DNA of 64,000 nt from CAIWHR01 sp963811685. GTDB lineage: Bacteria; Pseudomonadota; Gammaproteobacteria; Burkholderiales; Casimicrobiaceae. The notes beneath the pieces are model-generated. The model searched no databases, was not told the DNA's origin, and saw only the letters and a program-made list of their open reading frames with translations. The DNA lies in assembly GCA_963811685.1 (NCBI GenBank), contig CAWESK010000004.1:1-64000 (forward strand), written 5' to 3'. This document shows, one piece after another, positions 8,949 through 19,348 of this stretch (positions are counted from its first letter, which is position 1; each line of letters begins with the position of its first letter). A program made the translations under genes and the position numbers.

Positions 8949-9964
8949 TCAGTGCCCGCGGGCGAAAAACGCGTCGACGATGCGGAGCGCGCCTTCTACA
9001 TCGGCGCGCGCGACGTCGAGGTGCGTCACCCAGCGCTGCTTGGCCGTCCCCGTGATCTGGACGCCCCGCTCCGCCAGATGCTTCGCAAACGCGTCGGCGA
9101 TGCCGGCGTCCGCGCCGACGAACACCATGTTGGTCTGGGGCGTCGATACGGTCAATGCCTGGTGCCTGGCGAGGCCCGCGGCGAGCGCCGCCGCGTTCTC
9201 GTGATCCTCGGCGAGCCGCTCGATGTGATGCGCGATGGCGTAGCGCCCGGCCGCCGCAAGAATGCCTGCCTGCCGCATGCCGCCGCCCAGCATCTTGCGC
9301 CAGCGGTGGGCGCGCTGAATGTAATCGCGGGTGCCGCACAGCGCCGAGCCGACCGGCGCGCCCAACCCCTTCGACAGGCACACGGAAACGGAATCGAAGC
9401 CTTCGGCGATCTTCTTCGGCGCGACGCCGCGCTTCACCGCCGCGTTCCACAGGCGCGCGCCATCGAGATGCAGCGCGAGATGCCGACGAGTCGGCGAGCG
9501 CGCGGACCTGCTGCGACGTATCCGTCCGGCAGCACCTTGCCGCCGATCGTGTCCTCGAGCGCGATCAGGCGCGTCTTCGCGAAATGCGAATCGTCCGGCT
9601 TGATCGCGGACTCGATCGAAGCCAGAGGGATCGTCCCGTCGGCGGCGTTGTCGAGCGGCTGCGGCTGGATGCTGCCGAGCACGGCGCCGCCGCCCGCCTC
9701 GTAGCGGTAGTTATGCGCATCCTGCCCGAGGATCACTTCGTCGCCGCGCGCGCAGTGCGTCATCACGCCGATCAGGTTCGACTGGGTACCTGAGGGCACG
9801 AACAGCGCGGCCTCGAACCCGAGCAGCTCCGCGATCTCTTCCTGCAGCGCATTCACGCTGGGATCGTCGCCGAACACGTCGTCGCCGACGGGCGCGGCGG
9901 CCATCGCCGCACGCATCGCGGCCGTGGGGCGCGTCACCGTGTCGCTGCGGAAATCCATCGCCAT
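8949..9964 (-). CDS. ltaE: Low-specificity L-threonine aldolase (frameshifted as sequenced)
   Basis: The N-terminal half (MDFRSDTVTRPTAAMRAAM, GDDVFGDDPSVNALQ, FVPSGTQSNLIG, ALEDTIGGKVLPDGYV) and the C-terminal half (SVSVCLSKGLGAPVGSALCG with the PLP-binding Lys in LSKG) are a textbook threonine aldolase split across frames. Two single extra bases, near 9517 and near 9485-9489, restore a join ending in LHLDGARLWNAAVKRG, the family's conserved active-site stretch. The enzyme cleaves L-threonine/L-allo-threonine to glycine and acetaldehyde with PLP. Full length would be about 337 residues, which is normal. An indel artefact is likely. Confidence 0.85.
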
Positions 9965-9977
9965 GCGCGGCCTCCGT

Positions 9978-11501
<1,524 letters not shown>

Positions 11502-11503
11502 GG

Positions 11504-12608
11504 CTACACCCCCTGCTTCAGGCTCGCGGCGATGAAATCATCGAGATCGCCATCGAGAATGGCCTGCGTGTTGCCCACCTCGTAGTTGGTGCGCAGGTCC
11601 TTGATCCGCGACTGGTCGAGCACGTAGCTCCTGATCTGGTGCCCCCAGCCGATGTCGGTCTTCGAGTCTTCGAGCTTCTGCTGCGCCTCGCGCCGCTTGC
11701 GAAGCTCGAGCTCGTAGAGCTTCGATTTCAGCATCGCCATCGCTTCGGCACGGTTGCGGTGCTGCGAGCGGTCGTTCTGGCACTGGACGACGATGTTGGT
11801 CGGCAAATGCGTGATGCGAACCGCGGAATCGGTCTTGTTGATGTGCTGGCCCCCGGCGCCCGAGGCGCGGAACGTGTCGATGCGGAGCTCGGCCGGATTG
11901 ATCTCGACATCGATCGAATCGTCGACCTCGGGATAGACGAAGACGCTCGCAAACGACGTGTGCCGCCGGGCGTTGGAATCGAACGGGCTCTTGCGCACCA
12001 GCCGGTGCACGCCCACCTCGCTCCGCAGATACCCGTACGCGTAGTCGCCCTCGACCTTCACCGACGCGCTCTTGATGCCGGCGATTTCGCCCGGCGTTTC
12101 CTCGAGCAGATCGGTCCGGTAACCCTTGCGCTCGCAGTAGCGGAGGTACATGCGCAACAGCATCGCCGCCCAATCCTGCGCCTCGGTGCCGCCGGAACCC
12201 GCCTGGATGTCGATGAAGCAGTTGGCGGGATCCATCGGATCGGAAAACATCCGGCGGAACTCGAGGTCGGCCGCGCTCTTTTCGATCGCCGCCACGTCGG
12301 TGGCGACGGCTTCCAGCGTCGCGTCGTCCGCGTCGGCGCGGGCCAGCTCGAAAAGCTCGCCGCTGTCCCGCAATCCGGCGTCCAGCGTGGTCAGCGTGCC
12401 GACGACGCCTTCGAGTGTCTTGCGCTCCTTGCCGAGTTCCTGCGCCCGCTTGGGATCGTCCCAGATTTTCGGATCCTCGAGCTCGCGGGTGACTTCCTCG
12501 AGGCGCACGGCCTTCACATCGAAGTCAAAGATACCTCCGCAGCTCGGCCGTGCGCTGCCTCAGGTCCGCGAGCGAGGCGGCGATCTGGTTGACACGTTCG
12601 GCTTCCAT
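11504..12608 (-). CDS. prfB: Peptide chain release factor 2 (with programmed +1 frameshift)
   Basis: The gene starts at ATG 12608 (MEAERVNQIAASLADLRQRT), reads 27 codons to an in-frame TGA at 12525-12527, and continues in the +1 frame from GAC to 11504, about 367 residues in total. The second part holds the SPF stop-codon recognition motif (RKSPFDSNARRH) and the GGQ peptidyl-hydrolysis motif (SGAGGQHINKTDSA). RF2 terminates at UGA and UAA. The unbroken rest of the gene contrasts with the random shifts elsewhere in the window; this shift is real regulation. Confidence 0.95.
12518..12536 (-). promoter_or_regulatory. prfB: prfB autoregulatory +1 frameshift site
   Basis: On the minus strand the codons CGG AGG TAT CTT TGA C occur at the end of the short leader frame. 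CTT TGA C is the canonical slippery codon plus stop plus C, and GGAGG three bases upstream of TAT is the internal Shine-Dalgarno-like stimulator. When RF2 is scarce, the ribosome slips +1 on CTT and completes RF2. Confidence 0.95.
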
Positions 12609-12780
12609 GGCGGGCAATCCTTGCGGGGAATCGGAAATTATAGCCGATCGAACGCCCGATTTCCGTGCGAGCCGCGCCGCGTTGCCCTCCGACGGCTTGG
12701 GCGTGCCGGTGGTTTCGCCTATGATGACGGGCTCGCGCGGCGCCCCGCGCGTTTCGCGAAATTTCAGCCTCTCCACGTCG

Positions 12781-13638
12781 ATGCACACCCCCGAAGGGTT
12801 CGCGCCCGCGCACGTCCTGCCGGCCGCGTTGCGAGCCGACGCGATCGCGTTCGCGTTTCGCGGCGACAAGGTGCTCGTTTCCGCAGCGCCCGACGGCGGC
12901 CACGCGCCGCCTCGGCTCCCGGCCTTTGACGAGCTCGCAACGCTCGGCCTCGCCGGCACGCCGCATTATCTCGGCGCGCTCGCCGGTACCGACTGCGTCG
13001 CCGTCGGCTTGCCGGACAACGCACAGGAGCCGCCGGGATGGCATTACGCGGGCCTGCGCTCGCTCTTTTTCGTGCTGCCGGACGCGCTGCTGGCGCTGGC
13101 CGCGCGCGCGTTCCAGATCGTCGATTGGGATCTCACGCACCGCTTCTGCGGGCGCTGCGGCACGGCGACGCACGACAAGCCCGGCGAACGGGCGAAGGAA
13201 TGCCCGGCCTGCGGCCTGATCGCCTATCCGCGCGTGTCGCCGGCGATGATGGTGCTCGTCACTCGCGGGTCCGAAGTGCTGCTCGCTCGCGCACACCGCT
13301 TCCCCCCGGCAATGTTCAGCGCGCTCGCCGGATTCGTCGAGCCCGGGGAAACGATCGAGGATTGCATTCGCCGCGAGGTGCGCGAGGAAGTCGGCGTCGA
13401 AGTCGGCCGGCTGGAGTACTTCGCCAGCCAGTCATGGGCGTTCCCCCACTCGCTGATGATCGCGTTCACCGCCGAGTACGCGGGCGGCGAGCTCCGCCCC
13501 GACGACAGCGAGATCGCCGAAGCGCGCTGGTTCGCGTTCGACGCGGTGCCGAAGCTGCCGCCCAGCGTGTCGATCGCGCGCCGGCTGATCGACGCCACGG
13601 TCTCCCGCCTCGCAAGGAACGCCGGCGGTTCCTGCTAA
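12781..13638 (+). CDS. nudC: NAD+ diphosphatase / NADH pyrophosphatase
   Basis: 285 residues from the ATG at 12781; an in-frame ATG at 12721 is possible but would make the protein unusually long. The four-Cys zinc ribbon is CGRCG ... CPACG. The Nudix box is visible as GFVEPGETIEDCIRREVREE-VG, with the catalytic Glu residues in place. The family-specific SQxWxFPxSLM motif follows (SQSWAFPHSLM). The enzyme hydrolyses NADH/NAD+ to NMN(H) and AMP, and family members also remove NAD caps from RNA. It is divergent from prfB. Confidence 0.92.
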   Translation: MHTPEGFAPAHVLPAALRADAIAFAFRGDKVLVSAAPDGGHAPPRLPAFDELATLGLAGTPHYLGALAGTDCVAVGLPDNAQEPPGWHYAGLRSLFFVLPDALLALAARAFQIVDWDLTHRFCGRCGTATHDKPGERAKECPACGLIAYPRVSPAMMVLVTRGSEVLLARAHRFPPAMFSALAGFVEPGETIEDCIRREVREEVGVEVGRLEYFASQSWAFPHSLMIAFTAEYAGGELRPDDSEIAEARWFAFDAVPKLPPSVSIARRLIDATVSRLARNAGGSC

Positions 13639-13700
13639 AATGCGCGTCCCCGCCCGGCCAGGATGGCCGCTCTTTCGTGCGACTCGTCCCGCCGCAACCG

Positions 13701-14291
13701 ATGCCCCGCTCCTTCCTGATTCTGCTCTGCGCCTGCGCCGTGCTCGCCGGCACGCGCGCCCTTGCGCAGGACGGGCGCGATCTTTCCGAAGAGGCGCGCA
13801 AGCAGTACGCGCAGGGCCTGCATGAGGCCTCCGCGATGGTCAAGGACCGACAGTTCGCGAATGCCCAGGCCAAGCTCGACGTGCTGCTGACGCAGCGCCC
13901 GCGCGAGCCGCAGGCGCGCTTCCTGAAAGGCGTCGTGCAGACCGAGGAGGGACAAGACGCGGCTGCGATCGCGACGTTCTCGGCATTGATCGCGGACTAT
14001 CCCGAGCTGCCGGAGCCGTACAACAATCTGGCGGTGCTGTACGCGCAAAAAGGCGAGTACGAAGGCGCCCGCATCGCGCTCGAGTCCGCGGTGAGAACCG
14101 CGCCGGACTGGGCGATTGCGCACGAGAACCTGGGCGACATCTACGTTCGCCTTGGCGCCGCCGAATATGCGACCGCCGCGAAGCTCGATCGCGCGAACAA
14201 GGCGACGGCCGCCAAGCTCAATCTCGCGCGCGAATTGCTTGCACCTACCCCGAAGCCTGCGACCGCCACCGCGGTCACCCCGAAACCCTGA
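13701..14291 (+). CDS. Secreted tetratricopeptide-repeat protein
   Basis: 196 residues with a Sec signal (MPRSFLILLCACAVLAGTRA-LAQ), then about three TPR units: residues about 45-80 (FANAQAKLDVLLTQRP), 81-115 (AAIATFSALIADYPELPEPYNNLAVLY) and 116-150 (GARIALESAVRTAPDWAIAHENLGDIY). The tail is Pro/Thr/Ala-rich. It is probably a periplasmic scaffold. It lies 63 bp after nudC, where a TAAAAT -10-like hexamer overlaps the nudC end, and 37 bp before the periplasmic cyclophilin, so co-expression with the folding factors is plausible. Confidence 0.8.
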   Translation: MPRSFLILLCACAVLAGTRALAQDGRDLSEEARKQYAQGLHEASAMVKDRQFANAQAKLDVLLTQRPREPQARFLKGVVQTEEGQDAAAIATFSALIADYPELPEPYNNLAVLYAQKGEYEGARIALESAVRTAPDWAIAHENLGDIYVRLGAAEYATAAKLDRANKATAAKLNLARELLAPTPKPATATAVTPKP

Positions 14292-14328
14292 TCGCCCGAT
14301 TTCTCTTTCATCCCTCAGGAGCCTTGCC

Positions 14329-14946
14329 ATGATCCATCGTCTTTTCCGCTTCTTCCTTTTCGCCGCCGCCGCGACCGCCGTGGGGCTTGCCGGTCCCGCG
14401 CTTGCGGCGAACCCGCAAGTCGAGTTCGACACGACCGCCGGCAAGATCCGCGTCGAGCTCTATCCCGATGCCGCGCCGAAGACGGTCGCCAATTTCCTCG
14501 ACTATGTGAAGTCCGGTCATTTCGACGGCACGCAGTTCCATCGCGTGATTGCCGGATTCATGATCCAGGGCGGCGGATTCACTGCCGACTTCAAGGAAAA
14601 GCCGACCAAGCCGCCCGTCGTGAACGAGGCCGAGATGTCGAGCAAGGCGGGGCTGCTGAACGTCCCCGGCACCATCGCGATGGCGCGCACGCGCGATCCC
14701 AACTCCGCCACCGCGCAGTTCTTCATCAACGTCAACGACAACAAGGCGCTCAACTTCCGCTCGCCCGATCCTGCCGGAATCGGCTACACCGTGTTCGGCA
14801 AGGTCGTCTCGGGAATGGACGTCGTCAACAAGATCGCGACGTCGCCGAAGGGGGCTTCCGTACCGGTTCCGCCGGGAATGAATCCGGCCGACGTGCCGGC
14901 GACGCCGGTCATCGTCACCCGCGCCTACGTCGTCGACGCCAAGTAG
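14329..14946 (+). CDS. ppiA: Periplasmic peptidyl-prolyl cis-trans isomerase (cyclophilin)
   Basis: 205 residues: a Sec signal ending GPALAANPQ, then a complete cyclophilin domain with FHRVIAGFMIQGGGF, the active-site Arg in FHRV, and AMARTRDPNSATAQFFINV. CAGGAG lies nine bases before the ATG. It catalyses proline isomerisation during folding of exported proteins. It is followed within 8 bp by the cytoplasmic paralogue, the usual ppiA-ppiB-lpxH arrangement in betaproteobacteria. Confidence 0.93.
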   Translation: MIHRLFRFFLFAAAATAVGLAGPALAANPQVEFDTTAGKIRVELYPDAAPKTVANFLDYVKSGHFDGTQFHRVIAGFMIQGGGFTADFKEKPTKPPVVNEAEMSSKAGLLNVPGTIAMARTRDPNSATAQFFINVNDNKALNFRSPDPAGIGYTVFGKVVSGMDVVNKIATSPKGASVPVPPGMNPADVPATPVIVTRAYVVDAK

Positions 14947-14953
14947 CAACGCC

Positions 14954-15451
14954 ATGGTCATCCTGCACACCACCCACGGCGACATCAAGCTCGAGCTCGA
15001 CGCCGAGAACGCGCCGGCGACCGTCGCCAATTTCCTGCAATACGTCCGCGACGGCCATTACGACAACACGATCTTCCATCGCGTGATCGGCGGATTCATG
15101 ATCCAGGGCGGCGGGATGGAGCCCGGCATGAAGCAGAAGCCGACGCGCGCGACGATCGCGAACGAGGCGGGGAACGGGCTCAAGAACCTCAAGTACACGG
15201 TCGCGATGGCGCGCACGTCGGAGCCGCATTCGGCGTCCAGCCAGTTCTTCATCAACGTCGCCGACAACGCGTTCCTCGACTACAAGGGGCCGAGCCCGCA
15301 GGGCTGGGGCTACTGTGTGTTCGGGAAGGTCGTCGCGGGGCAGGACGTCGTCGACAAGATCGAGGCGGTGCCCACCGGCAACAGCGGGTTTCATCAGAAC
15401 GTTCCGACGAGTGACGTGGTCATTACCCGCGCCGAGGAAGTCGCCGCATAG
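14954..15451 (+). CDS. ppiB: Cytoplasmic peptidyl-prolyl cis-trans isomerase B
   Basis: 165 residues, no signal peptide, a full-length cyclophilin. FHRVIGGFMIQGGGM and MARTSEPHSASSQFFINVADN carry the catalytic Arg, Phe, Met and Gln residues. It is a paralogue of the gene immediately upstream, differing mainly by the absent export signal. It starts 8 bp after ppiA and ends 2 bp before lpxH, so the three form an operon. Confidence 0.95.
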   Translation: MVILHTTHGDIKLELDAENAPATVANFLQYVRDGHYDNTIFHRVIGGFMIQGGGMEPGMKQKPTRATIANEAGNGLKNLKYTVAMARTSEPHSASSQFFINVADNAFLDYKGPSPQGWGYCVFGKVVAGQDVVDKIEAVPTGNSGFHQNVPTSDVVITRAEEVAA

Positions 15452-15453
15452 GA

Positions 15454-16191
15454 ATGCGGCCGACGCTCTTCCTTTCGGATCTGCACCTGTCGCCGGCGCG
15501 TCCGGCGCTGGTCGCCGCGTTTCACGCCTTCTGCAAGGGGCCCGCGCGCCAGGCGGCGGGCATTTACCTGCTGGGCGACCTGTTCGACGACTGGATCGGC
15601 GATGACCAGCTGCGCGAGCCGCTGCCGGCGGAGGTCGCCGGCGCGCTCAAGTCGGTGACCGATTCGGGCGTCGCGGTCGGCGTCGTCACCGGCAATCGCG
15701 ATTTTCTGCTTGGCGACGAATTCGCTCGCGCCACCGGAGCCATGCTGCTGTCGGCTCCGCTCGTGGTCAATGTCGCGGGAATACCCACCGTGCTGCTGCA
15801 CGGCGACGAGCTGTGCACGGCGGACGTCGGCTATCAGCGCCTGCGCCGCTACACGTACGACCCGCACTGGCAGCGGCGCTATCTCGCGCTTCCGTACGGA
15901 TTGCGACGCGGCATCGCTGACTGGCTGCGCCGCCGCAGCCAGTCAGCGGCATCGGGCAAGCCGGAGAGCATCATGGATGTCGAGGACACTGCCGTCGCCG
16001 CCGCCTTCCGCGCCGCCGACGTCGCGCGGATGATCCATGGCCACACGCATCGCCCCGCGCGCCATCATCTCGTCGTCGACGGCCGCGAGTGCGAGCGCTT
16101 CGTGCTGGCCGACTGGTACGAGCGTGGCAGCTACCTCGAATTCGACGCCGAGGGCGGGCGCACGCGCGACGTGTCCGCACCTGCACGGTGA
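15454..16191 (+). CDS. lpxH: UDP-2,3-diacylglucosamine diphosphatase
   Basis: 245 residues of the calcineurin-like phosphoesterase fold. The metal-binding motifs appear in order: SDLHLS, LGDLFDDWIGDD, TGNRDFLLG, LLHGDELCT and HGHTHRP. These are diagnostic of LpxH, which cleaves UDP-2,3-diacylglucosamine to lipid X and UMP at the cytoplasmic face in lipid A synthesis. Its presence confirms a Gram-negative host with LPS. Last gene of the ppiA-ppiB-lpxH set. Confidence 0.95.
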   Translation: MRPTLFLSDLHLSPARPALVAAFHAFCKGPARQAAGIYLLGDLFDDWIGDDQLREPLPAEVAGALKSVTDSGVAVGVVTGNRDFLLGDEFARATGAMLLSAPLVVNVAGIPTVLLHGDELCTADVGYQRLRRYTYDPHWQRRYLALPYGLRRGIADWLRRRSQSAASGKPESIMDVEDTAVAAAFRAADVARMIHGHTHRPARHHLVVDGRECERFVLADWYERGSYLEFDAEGGRTRDVSAPAR

Positions 16192-16226
16192 TTGCCGGTC
16201 GCGCGAATCGAAAGAAGGGAGGCGCA

Positions 16227-17105
16227 ATGATGAATCGGATGGCAGCGCTCGCGTTCGCCGCGCTCGCTCCGCTGGCTTGTGCTACGACGGATTCCGGTGC
16301 GCCGTCCAGCAGGAGCCTTGGCTGGCAAGTCCCGCTGGGCCGGGGTACGGCAACGAGCTATGGCGAGCTCGATAGTCAGGGCATGCCGACGGCCATCGGG
16401 GTCGCCTTCTCGGCAACCGCGCTGGAGGGGCTGCCGACGGACTCGGACAATCATCACTGCGCCGAGCGCGGCAGGGAAGGGAGCGCAGCGAAATGCCAGC
16501 ATACGTTCGAGCACGCCATTCCTCTGCCGGACGCTTTCGCGCGGCGCGCGGACATCCCTTTCAAATGGGTGCTCCTCAACTGGAACCCCGTCGGGCACAT
16601 CCCGCCCGGCATCTACGACGTCCCCCATTTCGACGTGCATTTCGAAATGGTGCCGATCGCGGAGGTGTTCGCGATCGAGGCGGGTCCATGCGGGCCCGAG
16701 TTCGTTCGCTGCGACCAGTACCAGATCGGGAAGAAACCGCTGCCGCCCAACTACGTGCACGTCGATTTCCGTGATGTGGATGCGGTGGTCCCGGCGATGG
16801 GAAACCACCTGGTGGACTTTTCGGGACCCGAGTTCAACGGGCAGCCGTTTGCGCGCAGCTGGATCTACGGCGTCTACGACGGGAAAGTGATCTTTTACGA
16901 GGAAATGGTCACGCGCGCGCACCTTCTCAGCAAGCCGAATGCGTGCACCACCATCAAGTCGCCTGCAGCGGTCCCGGTCGCCGGGTTCTACCCGACGGTC
17001 TCGTGCATTCGAAATAATCCGGCTTCCGGCGAGTACACGGTGTCGATGGAGCGCTTCGTCTACCGAAACGCCGGCGCGCCGGCGCCGATTGCCGCGATGA
17101 AGTAA
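16227..17105 (+). CDS. Exported protein, DUF5602/TTHB210-like
   Basis: 292 residues from the first ATG of an ATGATG pair, preceded by GGGAGG. The N-terminus (MMNRMAALAFAALAPLACAT) is a signal peptide with a near-lipobox (PLAC), so it may be a lipoprotein. Conserved-looking blocks LNWNPVGHIPPGIYDVPHFD, HFEMVPIAEVFAI and SWIYGVYDGKVIFYEEMVTR resemble the TTHB210-like/DUF5602 family. The many His, Glu and Asp residues around HFDVHFEM could bind a metal (inference). Function unknown. It is convergent with the LVIVD protein gene. Confidence 0.6.
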   Translation: MMNRMAALAFAALAPLACATTDSGAPSSRSLGWQVPLGRGTATSYGELDSQGMPTAIGVAFSATALEGLPTDSDNHHCAERGREGSAAKCQHTFEHAIPLPDAFARRADIPFKWVLLNWNPVGHIPPGIYDVPHFDVHFEMVPIAEVFAIEAGPCGPEFVRCDQYQIGKKPLPPNYVHVDFRDVDAVVPAMGNHLVDFSGPEFNGQPFARSWIYGVYDGKVIFYEEMVTRAHLLSKPNACTTIKSPAAVPVAGFYPTVSCIRNNPASGEYTVSMERFVYRNAGAPAPIAAMK

Positions 17106-17113
17106 CCGCGAGA

Positions 17114-17143
17114 AAGGGCCCGGCGCTTTCGCGGCGGACCCTT
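17114..17143. terminator. Hairpin between convergent genes, probable bidirectional terminator
   Basis: AAGGGCCCGGCGC and GCGGCGGACCCTT form a 13-position stem with two mismatches around a TTTC loop, located between the stop of the TTHB210-like gene and the stop of the convergent LVIVD gene. The T tract is short (TTG), so efficiency is uncertain. Confidence 0.5.
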
Positions 17144-17175
17144 GTCATCGCGTCACACGACGTTGCGTCGCTCGG

Positions 17176-18873
17176 TCACGGCGAATTGCGGATCAGCGCG
17201 GCCGGAGGCATCAGCATCAGGATGTCCATTCCGTAGCCGACGCGGTCGACGCTGTAGATCAGCCCGTTGCTGTCTTCCTCGAGATTGTTGTGCGAGACGT
17301 CATGCACGAGCACGCCGTTCACCGTGTTCGGCGGCTGCTCGCCGTACGGCAGCGGGTGCACGGCGGCCACGTAGTGCGCGACGTCCTTCGGGTGGTACGG
17401 ATCGCGGATGTCGAACACCCGGGCGCCGCCGTCGAAGTATGCGATGTACGTGAGCTTGCCGAAGTCGGGGGCGAAGAACGTCGACGCAACGCTTGCGAGC
17501 GACTCGTTGCACGAGTGCGTGCCGAAGCGCGTGCCGCGCGTGCAGTAGTCCGGCTTCGCCTCGTCCTCCGGCACCTGCATCGTCGAGACGACCATAGGCC
17601 GCTGCTCGCCGGAAATGCCGCCGGCGCCCTGGCCCGTCGTGTCACGCGTCGCGTCGACCAGGTACCCGAAGTGCGGCGCGCCGTTGCAGTGATTGTCGGT
17701 TTCCTCGGAGATGAGCTGGATGTAATCGCGCGTCGTGTAGCTCGTGAATCCCTGAAAACCGCTCAGCGGCGTGTTGTACACCGGACACGCGCTGTGCGCG
17801 CCTTCGGTCGGCGTCATCAGCATCGACCCGATGACGATGTCCGTCATTTCCTTGTCGGTCGGTGCAACCGCCGAGTTGGCCGTCGCAGGCACCCATGATC
17901 CGCCGACCGCCTGGCCGGCAGTGGTGACATAGTTGAGCGGAAGGACCTTGTTGCGGTCGACGATCTGCAACACGCCCTGCGACGATGTGCCGTACGGGAT
18001 GTACGCGCGGTTGATCGCCTCACCCGTCGCCGGATTCGCGATCGCGATGTAGGGTCCATGCACGCCGCCCGACAACGGCGTCACCGACGAGCCGGGATTC
18101 TGGCCGACGAGGCCGATGTCGCGGATCGGGCGCGGGTTGGACGGATCGCTGAGGTCGACCAGCTTCATGTGCTGGTTGGTGTTCCACCCGTCGCCCGGAT
18201 GTCCGGCCCTCGCGCCGTCCGCGGCCACGAGCCAGGCGATGCCCGTCTCGCATTCCCACCAGCTCTTGTGCGTCGACGTGAGGCCCGACGCGGCCAGCGA
18301 CAGCAGGACCGGGTGTACCGGATCGGTGACGTCATAGACGTCGTGCTGGCCGTTGCCGCCACCGGAGCCGTCGGTGCGCAGCATGTATACGTGACCATCC
18401 TGCCCGAGGATGCCGTTCTTGCCGTCGCATACGCGGACCATCTGGCCCGAATTGTTGGCAGGGTTGTCCGGCGGAAGGTGCTTGATCACCATGGGATTGC
18501 TCGGGTTCGTGGCATCGACGATCAGCGTGCCGTCTTTTTCGCATGCGCCGCCGTTGAGCGGATTGGGCAGCGACCCCGTGCAACCGCCGCCTCCCGTCGC
18601 GGCGTGCAGACCGGCGAAAAAGATGATCTTGTTGGCGTAGGCATCCGCCGCCGCGGTGCCGATCGCGGCGGTGTGGCTCGGATACTTGTGCACGGTCGGC
18701 TGATAGATCGGACGGTTTTGCATGTCGTTGTGGCCGAGCAACCGCATGTGCAGGGCGTCGGCATGGTCGAGCCCGTCCGCCCAGGCGGTCGCGGCCAGCG
18801 CGGACGCGCCGAGCGCCATCGAGACGTACAGGAACGACCGTTTGCGGGAACGGCGGGAGCGATGCTGCTTCAT
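17176..18873 (-). CDS. Secreted LVIVD-repeat beta-propeller protein
   Basis: 565 residues with an Arg-rich n-region and hydrophobic core (RRSRKRSFLYVSMALGASAL), a Sec or Tat-like signal. The body contains repeated blade segments of the LVIVD type: TLIVDATNPSNPMVIKHL, DVYDVTDPVHPVLLSL, LVDLSDPSNPRPIRDIG and RVFDIRDPYHPKDVAHYV. An evenly spaced Cys set (GGGGCTG, ACEKDG, RVCDG, ECETG, HSACPV, NHCNG, DYCTRG, HSCNES) suggests disulfides in the periplasm. Such propellers bind ligands or act as scaffolds; no enzymatic role can be assigned. GGAGGAACC precedes the ATG. Confidence 0.8.
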   Translation of the reverse strand: MKQHRSRRSRKRSFLYVSMALGASALAATAWADGLDHADALHMRLLGHNDMQNRPIYQPTVHKYPSHTAAIGTAAADAYANKIIFFAGLHAATGGGGCTGSLPNPLNGGACEKDGTLIVDATNPSNPMVIKHLPPDNPANNSGQMVRVCDGKNGILGQDGHVYMLRTDGSGGGNGQHDVYDVTDPVHPVLLSLAASGLTSTHKSWWECETGIAWLVAADGARAGHPGDGWNTNQHMKLVDLSDPSNPRPIRDIGLVGQNPGSSVTPLSGGVHGPYIAIANPATGEAINRAYIPYGTSSQGVLQIVDRNKVLPLNYVTTAGQAVGGSWVPATANSAVAPTDKEMTDIVIGSMLMTPTEGAHSACPVYNTPLSGFQGFTSYTTRDYIQLISEETDNHCNGAPHFGYLVDATRDTTGQGAGGISGEQRPMVVSTMQVPEDEAKPDYCTRGTRFGTHSCNESLASVASTFFAPDFGKLTYIAYFDGGARVFDIRDPYHPKDVAHYVAAVHPLPYGEQPPNTVNGVLVHDVSHNNLEEDSNGLIYSVDRVGYGMDILMLMPPAALIRNSP

Positions 18874-19348
18874 GGTTCCTCCTTCATGGATGAGCCGCCT
18901 TGGCCCTAAAGGCCTAAGCGCGCGCGGTGCAAAGCGAGACGACCGGATGACGGCCCGGCGAGACCGGGGTCACTTCATCGCTCGCGTCACGATCGCCGGC
19001 CGAACAGCATGGCCGTCGATTCATCCCGTGGAACCCGTCCCCAGCGTCGCCGCCGTAATGCCATCCCTGCGAGCGCGATAATCAGACCAGCGTGGCTGGC
19101 TCCGATGCAGCGTTTACGCTCACAACGTCGAGCAGAGGGTGGCCGGGATTGTCACGGAAAAGTCACAAACGTGGTAGTACGGTTTGTGAACGACAATATG
19201 TAGCAATAACCGTGCGAGTTTGCCAATCCTGCGCTGAATCAGCTGATTGAATTCCGTGTATTCCGCGTAGGCAGAAGGGTTTGTAAAACGCTTCGACGTT
19301 GCGCGCGGTCCAAAGAATACGGCGCGTTTACGCGCACGCGGGACGGCT
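18874..19348. other. 475-bp gene-free stretch between LVIVD gene and cystathionine gamma-synthase gene
   Basis: No intact gene is recognisable. The segment is less GC-rich than its surroundings, especially at 19140-19280. It contains a degenerate PEP-CTERM-like tail on the minus strand (listed separately) and the likely promoter region of the LVIVD gene. No RNA gene or clear terminator was seen. Confidence 0.6.
19040..19125 (-). pseudogene. Remnant of a PEP-CTERM protein C-terminus
   Basis: On the minus strand the residues NAASEPATL (EPAT at 19102-19091) are followed, after a one-base frame slip near 19088, by the hydrophobic LIIALAGMAL and a run of four Arg (RRRR at 19055-19044). SEPAT plus hydrophobic helix plus Arg cluster is the PEP-CTERM exosortase sorting signal. 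No intact upstream coding frame with a signal peptide is visible and the reading continues past the Arg run, so this looks like a decayed gene end. Chance similarity cannot be excluded. Confidence 0.35.
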
